Shown here piece after piece: positions 9,495 through 16,572 of a stretch of 64,000 bases of DNA. The notes under the pieces were generated by a model, which did not search any database, was not told the origin of the DNA, and saw nothing but the letters and a program-made list of their open reading frames with translations. The stretch's first letter is position 1. Each line of letters starts with the position of its first letter. Source of the stretch: Flavobacteriaceae bacterium (lineage in GTDB: Bacteria; Bacteroidota; Bacteroidia; Flavobacteriales; Flavobacteriaceae). The DNA is taken from positions 1-64,000 of the forward strand of contig JAURRA010000015.1 of the NCBI GenBank assembly GCA_030835825.1. The letters are read 5' to 3'. The position numbers and the translations under genes are program-made.

Positions 9495-10235
9495 TCACTT
9501 CGAAGACATCAATTTTAAAAAGCTATATCTCTTATAAACTGCTTGACTGTGCAAACTGGCTAAAGTTAGTCCAGCCTTGCCATCCAATAGGCCCAGTCTG
9601 ATGATGTATTGGGTAAGAAATCTAAAGCTCGGTCTCAAGACGAAGTGATACCAATAGGCGCGCTTTCCTTTTGCAAAAAGCGCCTCAGCTTGCAACTGAC
9701 TGTATTGATCGAGTTTGGCCTTGTATCGCTCTAGATCATGAAATGATAAATGTTTGATGTGATTTTTCAGGCGACCAAAGTCACCCTTACCTTCAACTTC
9801 TTCGTGAACCAATTGGCCGTTATATCGACATTTAGATTTTCTGAATAACCGAACAGATTGGTCTGTTTGAAAACCACTAAATCGTATTTTTTGATTCAAA
9901 AAATAATAGTCCCTTCTAACGAAATAGCCAATTTTAGTATCTTTTGAGGAGACTAATTCTTGAATTTCTCTAATCAATTTACTATCGATTCGTTCATCTA
10001 AGTCAAAAAAAACGACCCAATCGTGTTGTGCTAAACTCAGGGCGTGATTGCGTTGATTGGAGAAATTGTCGAAGGGCCTTTCGACCACTTGAACTCCTAG
10101 TGATTTGGCTAATTCAGATGTACCATCTGTACTGCAGGAATCTACAATGATAATCTCATCGGCAAAAGACATTTGTTCCAAATAAACAGGAATGTTTTGA
10201 ACTTCGTTAAATGTGATGGCCAGTGCGCTAATCAT
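9495..10235 (-). CDS. Glycosyltransferase family 2 (WaaE/KdtX-like)
   Basis: 246 residues. GT-A fold: the N-terminal ITFNEVQNIPVYLEQM, the IIIVDSCSTDGT nucleotide-binding segment and a DxD-like FFDLDERID at about residues 77-85. The overall length and the C-terminal FSGFQTDQSVRLFRKSKCRYNG and LSFHDLERYKAK segments resemble the LPS-core beta-1,4-glucosyltransferase group (WaaE/KdtX). Its start overlaps the upstream CDP-glycerol-transferase-like gene by 8 bp. An LPS core role is likely but the donor and acceptor are not established. Confidence 0.85.
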   Translation of the reverse strand: MISALAITFNEVQNIPVYLEQMSFADEIIIVDSCSTDGTSELAKSLGVQVVERPFDNFSNQRNHALSLAQHDWVVFFDLDERIDSKLIREIQELVSSKDTKIGYFVRRDYYFLNQKIRFSGFQTDQSVRLFRKSKCRYNGQLVHEEVEGKGDFGRLKNHIKHLSFHDLERYKAKLDQYSQLQAEALFAKGKRAYWYHFVLRPSFRFLTQYIIRLGLLDGKAGLTLASLHSQAVYKRYSFLKLMSSK

Positions 10236-11349
10236 TAGGACGAATCGAGTTCTGAGGGTTAGAAATTTGATCTCTCGGAATGGTCAAAGCACGATTGTAA
10301 CTTTTAAATGTGAAGTAGTTCAGTTTTTTGCGCATCAGGTATTTTCTCCACAGATTTAAGGGCTTCGGTTGCATATAGGATTTGTCTTTGTGCAAGAAAT
10401 CAATACTTGCGTCAATGACCCGTTCACTCGATTTTCCGTCTGTATATGGATGTAGATTGGCCACAAAGTCTTGAATAAGAGCTTTTAAGTCATTTGAAAA
10501 GTCTAGGGCTTGGTCTATGCGTTGCTCTAATTCTGATGCTTGTTCGGCGTGACACAAATAGGGATGTTTTATGGTGTGTCGGAAGGTCACCACAGGTTTT
10601 ATTTGTAAAAGAAATTCTTGTATCGCAGAGGTGGTATCAGCCAGTAATATATCCGATTTTAAAAACAATGGCGCTAAGTCGGTGGTGTTGTAAAATTTAT
10701 AATGAGACCCATTGAGTGATTGCCACTTGGCTTTAATATCTTCGGGTACTTTTGGATGCAAGACCATTTTGAATTGATACTTACCTGTTTCGGACAATCT
10801 TTTAATTTCATTAAAAACATCCTCGTTATAGGCCAAGCTAAGTCTTTTGGTAAAGGTAGAGGCAATCAAAACAACTTTGGATGTTACTTCATCGCGCTTT
10901 TTGTGCAGAAAAAGAGGGTCGACCTTGCTCCAGCCTGTTTCTATAACTTCGAAATGACCTTTGCGTTGCGACAGCGCTTTAAAAGGACCTGTTGTATTTG
11001 GTCCTTGGGTACAATACAAATCGAAAAATCCTCTAACCCTAAAATGCGCTTCTGAATTGCCTTTTTCGGGTCTTTTATAGGTCAAAAATCCATGGAAAAT
11101 TTGAACCTTGAGTCCAGGCAGAAAATCGGGAACGTAATCAGTCGATACAAGAAGTATATGAGGATTGTAGCTCATCACCTCTTGAATTGAATTCAATACA
11201 TTGTCTTTGTCTTCTAAAATTTGTGCGCCATCCGGTTCATCCGAAAACCATTTTACTTGGTAGCCTCTGCTTAAAATTTCTTTCTCCAAAGGATTGCCAA
11301 TGGGTATGGAATAACTGTAGGATATGTAAAATAAAAACCTATAATTCAT
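10228..11349 (-). CDS. CDP-glycerol glycerophosphotransferase-like protein
   Basis: 373 residues. The C-terminal half (about 90-310) resembles the CDP-glycerol glycerophosphotransferase family: QIFHGFLTYKR, YCTQGPNT, ETGWSKVDPLF, KMVLHPKVP, SDILLADTTSAIQEFLL and PVVTFRH. In Gram-negative bacteria, members transfer polyol phosphates or sugars to surface glycans; they are not teichoic-acid enzymes there. The gene sits between a GT9 and a GT2 gene with overlaps of 4 and 8 bp, so it is part of the same envelope-glycan operon. The exact substrate is unknown. Confidence 0.75.
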   Translation of the reverse strand: MNYRFLFYISYSYSIPIGNPLEKEILSRGYQVKWFSDEPDGAQILEDKDNVLNSIQEVMSYNPHILLVSTDYVPDFLPGLKVQIFHGFLTYKRPEKGNSEAHFRVRGFFDLYCTQGPNTTGPFKALSQRKGHFEVIETGWSKVDPLFLHKKRDEVTSKVVLIASTFTKRLSLAYNEDVFNEIKRLSETGKYQFKMVLHPKVPEDIKAKWQSLNGSHYKFYNTTDLAPLFLKSDILLADTTSAIQEFLLQIKPVVTFRHTIKHPYLCHAEQASELEQRIDQALDFSNDLKALIQDFVANLHPYTDGKSSERVIDASIDFLHKDKSYMQPKPLNLWRKYLMRKKLNYFTFKSYNRALTIPRDQISNPQNSIRPND

Positions 11350-12398
11350 AACGCCAGACGTGATAAAAAGTTCGACAATTCATTGTTGAAAAGATAAGGT
11401 TTAAACAAATTATATTTTTCTTCGATATGACCTTGTTTTCTAATACGCTTTTGAGATATATAGTCATTAAGATGCACAGCAATATGTTTGTCTTTTTCAT
11501 TTTGACCATACCAATTCACCTTGTTCAAGTCAGGTGAAAATATGGTAAAACTGGGCACTCCAAGTGCTTTGGCAATGTTAATGGGCCCTCCGTCATTACC
11601 AATAACAGCGCTACAGCAATGACTAATACTGATGAGTTGTCGCAGTGATTTTCCGTACACTTTTTTGGCGATTAGCGCTTGGGTCCTCGGAGTGCATTGG
11701 TCGAACAGCTGCTCCATATCCGCTTTTTGGGAGGGCGCGTAATTCAATAACAGTTGATAGTTACCCATGCCAGCTACTGCTTCAATAACCTCAACCATAT
11801 AGGCCATAGGGTATGATTTTGAAGGTTTACTTCCGAAAATACAAATCATGAGTAGGGGACGATTAAAATCAATACCAGATAGGCTTAAATAGGCCTTTGT
11901 AGTATTTATTTCATCATCTGTCAAAAATATTTTTGGCAAGATATTTGGGTTGTAGTCTATGCCTAATAGACCTAAAATTTTCAATCTATTTTCTATCGCC
12001 AGACTTGACTGATACTCGGAATTCTTAAGTCTTTTGAACGTCTTAGAGTAAAATAATTGGGAGTACCATTTGCGATAAGCAATTGTATTTTTCGATTTGA
12101 CTAAAACAGACACCAATAGACTGTTGAGTTTTCCGTATACATCGATAACTGCATCGTAAGTATTTGCTCTTAAACTGATGATAAGTTTGACCAAGCCCAG
12201 AAATTCATTTGTTTTAGAATCTGGGTAAATAATAACCCGATCAAGCAAGGGGTGGTTTAGGACCGCAGCTCGCGCAGCATCGCAGATTAAATAATGGATT
12301 TTAGCATTTGGATATTTCTGCTTGATAAACTCGAAATAGATGGTTGAATAGATGACATCACCAATGAATTTATTTTGAATGATTAAAATTTTTTTCAT
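11346..12398 (-). CDS. Glycosyltransferase family 9 (heptosyltransferase-like)
   Basis: 350 residues. GT9 features: the N-terminal ILIIQNKFIGDVIYSTIY segment (normally 'IGDVVLTTP'), PNAKIHYLICDAA, the mid-protein ADP-sugar region (MICIFGSKPSKSYP), and the C-terminal VIGNDGGPINIAKALGVP motif, in which the usual 'NDTGPMH' reads NDGGPIN. It probably transfers heptose or a related sugar to lipid A-Kdo or another inner-core acceptor. It is the first of the five glycosyltransferase-type genes, 18 bp downstream of dapD. Confidence 0.85.
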   Translation of the reverse strand: MKKILIIQNKFIGDVIYSTIYFEFIKQKYPNAKIHYLICDAARAAVLNHPLLDRVIIYPDSKTNEFLGLVKLIISLRANTYDAVIDVYGKLNSLLVSVLVKSKNTIAYRKWYSQLFYSKTFKRLKNSEYQSSLAIENRLKILGLLGIDYNPNILPKIFLTDDEINTTKAYLSLSGIDFNRPLLMICIFGSKPSKSYPMAYMVEVIEAVAGMGNYQLLLNYAPSQKADMEQLFDQCTPRTQALIAKKVYGKSLRQLISISHCCSAVIGNDGGPINIAKALGVPSFTIFSPDLNKVNWYGQNEKDKHIAVHLNDYISQKRIRKQGHIEEKYNLFKPYLFNNELSNFLSRLAL

Positions 12399-12416
12399 TT
12401 GGCCTGTCTCATTTTT

Positions 12417-13241
12417 TTATACGGCCACATTAAAATCTCTAAGCGCTTGATTTAAAGAGGTTTTTGTGTCTGTACTTGCTTTTCTTTGACCTATTATGAA
12501 TGCACAAGGCACTTGGTAATCTCCTGCTGGAAAACTTTTAGTGTAAGAGCCAGGGATGACAACTGATCTTGCTGGAACAACACCTTTTAGAGTTACTGGA
12601 TCAGAACCTGAAACATCGATAATTTTTGTGGAGCCAGTTAACACAACATTGGCCCCTAAAACAGCTTCCCGCTCCACACGAACTCCTTCTACAATAATAC
12701 ACCGTGAGCCAATAAAAGCGTGATCTTCAACAATGACAGGAGCCGCTTGAAGAGGTTCTAGTACGCCTCCAATTCCTACACCTCCAGAAAGATGGACCCC
12801 TTTGCCAATTTGAGCACAGCTACCAACAGTAGCCCAGGTGTCAATCATCGTTCCTTCATCGACATAGGCGCCAATATTTACATAACTGGGCATCAGGATA
12901 GTATTATTGGCAATAAAGGCACCGTAACGGGCAACGGCATTGGGTACAACGCGAACACCTTTCTCAGCATAGTTGGTTTTTAAGGGTATTTTATCGTGAT
13001 ACTCGAAAGGACCAACTTCAATGGTTTTCATTTGACTCAAAGGAAAATACAAAACAACCGCTTTTTTTACCCATTCATTAACATGCCAGCCGTCTTCATG
13101 AGGTTGAGCGACTCTGAGAATACCATTGTCAAGATCTTTTATTACGGATTCAATGGCGTTCAATGTTTCTGGAAGAGACAGCATGGACCTGTCCTCCCAT
13201 GCCTTTTCAATAATACTTTTGGTTTGGTTGTCTATCATCAT
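12417..13241 (-). CDS. dapD: 2,3,4,5-tetrahydropyridine-2,6-dicarboxylate N-succinyltransferase
   Basis: 274 residues from the first of two adjacent ATGs (13241 and 13238), the usual DapD length; longer in-frame starts up to 13301 would add a non-homologous tail. A left-handed beta-helix of hexapeptide repeats covers about residues 100-220 (VRVVPNAVARYGAFIANNTI in part, DEGTMIDTWATVGSCAQIG in part, HLSGGVGIGGVLEP). It carries out the succinyl-CoA-dependent step of the succinylase branch to meso-diaminopimelate and lysine. It is divergent from ruvX, and a TATCTTTG box lies just upstream of the start. Confidence 0.95.
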   Translation of the reverse strand: MMIDNQTKSIIEKAWEDRSMLSLPETLNAIESVIKDLDNGILRVAQPHEDGWHVNEWVKKAVVLYFPLSQMKTIEVGPFEYHDKIPLKTNYAEKGVRVVPNAVARYGAFIANNTILMPSYVNIGAYVDEGTMIDTWATVGSCAQIGKGVHLSGGVGIGGVLEPLQAAPVIVEDHAFIGSRCIIVEGVRVEREAVLGANVVLTGSTKIIDVSGSDPVTLKGVVPARSVVIPGSYTKSFPAGDYQVPCAFIIGQRKASTDTKTSLNQALRDFNVAV

Positions 13242-13245
13242 GCAG

Positions 13246-13290
13246 CAAAGATAAAACATTCCTTTTGTACGGTTAAGTTTTTTAATTTTG
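13246..13290. promoter_or_regulatory. Divergent -7 boxes between dapD and ruvX
   Basis: Two matches to the Bacteroidota -7 consensus TAnnTTTG face away from each other: TATCTTTG on the minus strand (13246-13253, toward dapD) and TAATTTTG on the plus strand (13283-13290, toward ruvX). No clear TTG -33 element lies at the usual 19-21 bp from either. Both boxes are 4 bp from their start codons, so if they are used the transcripts would have almost no leader. Confidence 0.4.
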
Positions 13291-13294
13291 CCCA

Positions 13295-13708
13295 ATGCCA
13301 AGAATACTCGCCATAGATTATGGTCAAAAAAGATCGGGGATTGCTATTTCGGATCCACTCCGGATCATTGCTTCTGGATTGACTACAGTTGAAACACCAA
13401 AACTCATTTCTTTTTTGAGGGACTATTTTTCTCAAGAAGAGGTAAATTTGATCGTTGTGGGGTTACCAAAACGGATGAATAATACTGCTTCGGAAAGCGA
13501 GCCAGCTATTCTGAATTTTATAGAAGATTTGAAGCGCAGCTTTTCTGGACTCGAAATAGTCAGGTATGATGAAAGGTTTACATCAAAAATGGCAACCCAA
13601 GCTATGATTAGTGGCGGTATGAGAAAGTCAAAACGCAGAGAAAAAGGCATGATTGATAAAATCAGTGCTACCTTAATTCTTCAGGGTTTTATGGATTCTT
13701 TGAGATGA
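13295..13708 (+). CDS. ruvX: Putative pre-16S rRNA nuclease / Holliday junction resolvase-like (YqgF)
   Basis: 137 residues, the normal length of YqgF/RuvX. The RNase H-like fold is marked by the first acidic strand ILAIDYGQKRSGIAISDPL, the middle VVGLPKRMN, and YDERFTSKMA and KGMIDKISATLILQGF near the end, which hold the remaining catalytic acidic residues. In other bacteria it matures the 5' end of 16S rRNA. It is followed after 61 bp by def. Confidence 0.93.
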   Translation: MPRILAIDYGQKRSGIAISDPLRIIASGLTTVETPKLISFLRDYFSQEEVNLIVVGLPKRMNNTASESEPAILNFIEDLKRSFSGLEIVRYDERFTSKMATQAMISGGMRKSKRREKGMIDKISATLILQGFMDSLR

Positions 13709-13745
13709 GTCTCATCAATACTGACTTCCATTCGTTTAAGTGTTG

Positions 13746-13753
13746 TATTTTTG
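13746..13753 (+). promoter_or_regulatory. Putative -7 box for def
   Basis: TATTTTTG matches TAnnTTTG, 16 bp upstream of the def start in the ruvX-def gap. No TTG lies at 19-21 bp upstream, so only half of the promoter is recognisable. Confidence 0.35.
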
Positions 13754-13769
13754 TCTTTTTAAAATTATT

Positions 13770-14345
13770 ATGATTTATCCAATCGTTGCAATCGGTGATC
13801 CCGTTTTACGTAAAAAATGTCGAGCTATAGACGTCACTTATCCAAAATTAGAAGTGCTAATTCAAGATATGTTTGAAACCATGTACGCTGCGTCTGGTGT
13901 TGGTTTAGCAGCACCTCAAGTAGGTCTGGATATCAGGGTTTTTGTTGTCGATGCAGCGCCTTTTGCCGAAGATGAGGACTTGACGGACCATGAGCAACAG
14001 CTATTGTTCAATCTTAAAAAAGTTTTTATCAATGCCCAAGTAATTGATGAAAGTGGGGCCTTTTGGGATTTTAACGAAGGATGTTTGAGCATTCCAAACA
14101 TTCGAGAGGATGTATCCCGCCAAGATCGGGTAACTATCAAATATCAAGATATTAATTTTCAAGAACATATTGAAACATATGATGGCATAGCGGCTCGGGT
14201 CATTCAGCACGAATACGACCATATTGAGGGCGTATTGTTTACAGACAAATTATCTTCCCTGAAAAAACGACTGTTGAGAAAGCGCATCCAACTTATTACT
14301 TCGGGTAAGGTGAAGACAGATTATTTAATGCGTTTTCCGCAATAA
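13770..14345 (+). CDS. def: Peptide deformylase
   Basis: 191 residues from the ATG at 13770 (MIYPIVAIGDPVLRKK). All three deformylase motifs are present: GVGLAAPQVG (motif 1), EGCLSIPNIR (motif 2, metal-binding Cys) and QHEYDHIEGVLF (motif 3, HEXXH). It removes the formyl group from nascent proteins at the ribosome exit. The acidic insertion around residues 65-80 is common in Bacteroidota deformylases. An in-frame start at 13740 is unlikely because the -7 box lies between the two. Confidence 0.96.
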   Translation: MIYPIVAIGDPVLRKKCRAIDVTYPKLEVLIQDMFETMYAASGVGLAAPQVGLDIRVFVVDAAPFAEDEDLTDHEQQLLFNLKKVFINAQVIDESGAFWDFNEGCLSIPNIREDVSRQDRVTIKYQDINFQEHIETYDGIAARVIQHEYDHIEGVLFTDKLSSLKKRLLRKRIQLITSGKVKTDYLMRFPQ

Positions 14346-14355
14346 TTCTGGAAAT

Positions 14356-15747
14356 TTGTTAATAGCGTCACTACACAAATACACGAAGGAATTTCGTTAC
14401 AACTGGAAGTTGGCTAGTCCTTTGATCACAGGGATGCTTGGCCATACCTTAGTCAGTTTTGTCGATAATGTTATGGTGGGTCAAATGGGGACAGCTGAAT
14501 TGGCTGCTGTTTCTCTTGGAAATAGCTTTTTGTTCATTGCTATGTCTTTAGGTATTGGTTTTTCAACAGCCATTACACCCTTAGTGGCAGAATCGGATGC
14601 TGCTGGTTCTTTTGAAAAGGTACAATCTGCGTTAAAACACGGAGTCTTCTTGTGCACATTAATGAGTATCGGTTTGTTTGGTTTAATATTGTTAGGCAAA
14701 CCATTAATGTCTTTAATGAACCAGCCTACTGAGGTTGTTTCATTGGCTTTGCCCTATCTTGATCTGGTCGCCATTTCTTTAATACCCTTAATCATATTTC
14801 AAGCCTTCAAACAGTTAAGTGATGGTATGTCAAAAACTGTATTCCCAATGTATGCGACCATAATCGCAAACGTGGTCAATGTATTTCTCAATTATGTGCT
14901 GATTTTTGGCAAGTTTGGATTCCCTGAGTTGGGAATTGTAGGGGCAGCCTTGGGCACATTGATTTCACGTGCTGCCATGCTCGTTATTCTGATAGTTTTA
15001 CTTAAGAGAAATCAAAAAACAGCGCCTTTTCTTGAAGGTCTTAATTTCCGAAATCTCGAAAAGAGAATGTCCAGAAAATTAATAAATCTCGGCTTCCCGA
15101 GCGCGCTTCAAATGTTTTTCGAGGTCGCATTATTTACCGCAGCTATCTGGCTCAGTGGTGTTTTAGGTAAAAATGCACAAGCTGCTAATCAAATTGCGCT
15201 CAACTTGGCTTCTATGACCTTTATGTTCGCCATGGGGCTTGGGGTAACCGCAATGATTAGGGTTGGCAATCAAAAAGGACTTAGGAACTTTGCAGAACTC
15301 AGACGCGTGGCGCAGTCTATATTCTTTATGGGATTGCTTTTTGCAGTGGGCTTCGCTATTATTTTTATGCTCTTTAGATTCTCTTTGCCAAATTTATATG
15401 TTAATCTGAACGATTTGGCACAACTGGATGATACCAGGGAGGTGGTGTCATCAGCTGCCGCTCTCCTGCTGCTTGCCGCGATTTTTCAAATTTCGGACAG
15501 TATTCAAGTTATGGTTTTAGGTGCCCTCAGGGGTATGCAAGATGTCAAGATTCCGACGCTGATTACCTTTGTCTCCTATTGGGTTATAGGATTTCCTGTT
15601 TGTTTTTATTTGGGTCAACCAAATATGTTTGGAGGCGCAGGAATATGGACTGGACTTCTTGTAGGTTTGACAACTGCCTCAGTTTTGATGTATCTTCGTT
15701 TTCAATATTTGACTAAAAAATGGATTATAAATGAAAGAATTGATTAA
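14356..15747 (+). CDS. MATE family efflux transporter
   Basis: 463 residues, about 12 membrane helices in two repeated six-helix bundles. Characteristic MATE sequences include GHTLVSFVDNVMVGQMGTAELAAVSL (in part), GFSTAITPLVAE and the second-half equivalent NQIALNLASMTFMFAMGLG. The likely start is TTG at 14356, because the first ATG (14422) falls inside the first helix. It probably exports cationic drugs or metabolites by Na+ or H+ antiport; substrates are not predictable. It starts 10 bp after def. Confidence 0.9.
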   Translation: MLIASLHKYTKEFRYNWKLASPLITGMLGHTLVSFVDNVMVGQMGTAELAAVSLGNSFLFIAMSLGIGFSTAITPLVAESDAAGSFEKVQSALKHGVFLCTLMSIGLFGLILLGKPLMSLMNQPTEVVSLALPYLDLVAISLIPLIIFQAFKQLSDGMSKTVFPMYATIIANVVNVFLNYVLIFGKFGFPELGIVGAALGTLISRAAMLVILIVLLKRNQKTAPFLEGLNFRNLEKRMSRKLINLGFPSALQMFFEVALFTAAIWLSGVLGKNAQAANQIALNLASMTFMFAMGLGVTAMIRVGNQKGLRNFAELRRVAQSIFFMGLLFAVGFAIIFMLFRFSLPNLYVNLNDLAQLDDTREVVSSAAALLLLAAIFQISDSIQVMVLGALRGMQDVKIPTLITFVSYWVIGFPVCFYLGQPNMFGGAGIWTGLLVGLTTASVLMYLRFQYLTKKWIINERID

Positions 15748-15979
15748 TACAACTGAGTTGCCTCAGTTTTTACTTGGCGACAATACCGATTTTCCAGATG
15801 ATATTTTTATCATTCATACCCAATATCCCAGATTTGTCATCAATCTGAAGGACGACAGTGTGGAGTGGATGGAGGAATTCGAAACTTCAGAAAAGAACGA
15901 GTTAGAAGCTGCTACCCCAGACTTGATTCAAGCCGCATCAGATTTCTATGATCGTGAAATGAGCAGATACGACAATTAG
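15731..15979 (+). CDS. Small acidic conserved-looking protein, unknown function
   Basis: 82 residues, strongly acidic, soluble, no signal peptide or membrane segment. It overlaps the end of the MATE gene by 17 bp and ends 5 bp before the PAP2 phosphatase gene, so it is embedded in the operon. The pattern is a short strand (DDIFIIHTQYPRFVINL) followed by an acidic helix (EEFETSEKNELEAATPDLIQ). I recognise it as the kind of small protein seen next to PAP2 genes in flavobacteria but know no function. Confidence 0.7.
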   Translation: MKELINTTELPQFLLGDNTDFPDDIFIIHTQYPRFVINLKDDSVEWMEEFETSEKNELEAATPDLIQAASDFYDREMSRYDN

Positions 15980-15984
15980 TCATC

Positions 15985-16572
15985 ATGGATCAAATTATTG
16001 CATGGGACCGCGAAATATTTCTATTACTTAATCAGTTAGGTAATAGCAGTTGGGACGGCTTTTGGCTCACGGCCACCAATCGTTTGACTTTTGTCCCTAT
16101 GTATTTATTGCTCCTATTTTTGATGTATCGAAAGATGGGATGGCCAAGATTTTTAATGACCACCGCAACCATTGCCTTAATGATATTATTCACCGATCAA
16201 GTCACTAATATTTTCAAATATGGATTCGAACGATTGAGACCTTGTCGAGATCCCGAGTTGGTCCATATTATGCGAGTCGTGGCTGATAGATGCGGTCTGT
16301 ATGGTTTCTTTTCTGCTCATGCATCCAACTCTATGGCAACAGCTATTTTCCTAGGAATTACGCTGCGCGCCAATTACAAATGGCTTCCTAGCACCCTAAT
16401 TATTTGGAGCCTTATCGTTGCCTACTCACGAATCTACGTGGGTGTTCATTTTCCGCTTGACATTCTTTGCGGGCTATTGTTTGGTATGCTTTCTGGATGG
16501 ATATTCTATCAAATTAATAGCAGATTAAACCGCCGCTTCTTTAGTTATATTTTGGTCTCCGCAGAACAATAG
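15985..16572 (+). CDS. PAP2 family phosphatase
   Basis: 195 residues with about five membrane helices. The PAP2 catalytic triad motifs are present: KYGFERLRPCRDP (C1, KX6RP), FFSAHASNSMA (C2, SxH) and SRIYVGVHFPLDILCG (C3, RX5HX3D). It could act as an undecaprenyl-diphosphate or lipid-A 1-phosphatase, or on phosphatidic acid; the paralogue cannot be chosen from sequence alone. Its last 28 bp overlap the convergent metalloprotease gene. Confidence 0.92.
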   Translation: MDQIIAWDREIFLLLNQLGNSSWDGFWLTATNRLTFVPMYLLLLFLMYRKMGWPRFLMTTATIALMILFTDQVTNIFKYGFERLRPCRDPELVHIMRVVADRCGLYGFFSAHASNSMATAIFLGITLRANYKWLPSTLIIWSLIVAYSRIYVGVHFPLDILCGLLFGMLSGWIFYQINSRLNRRFFSYILVSAEQ

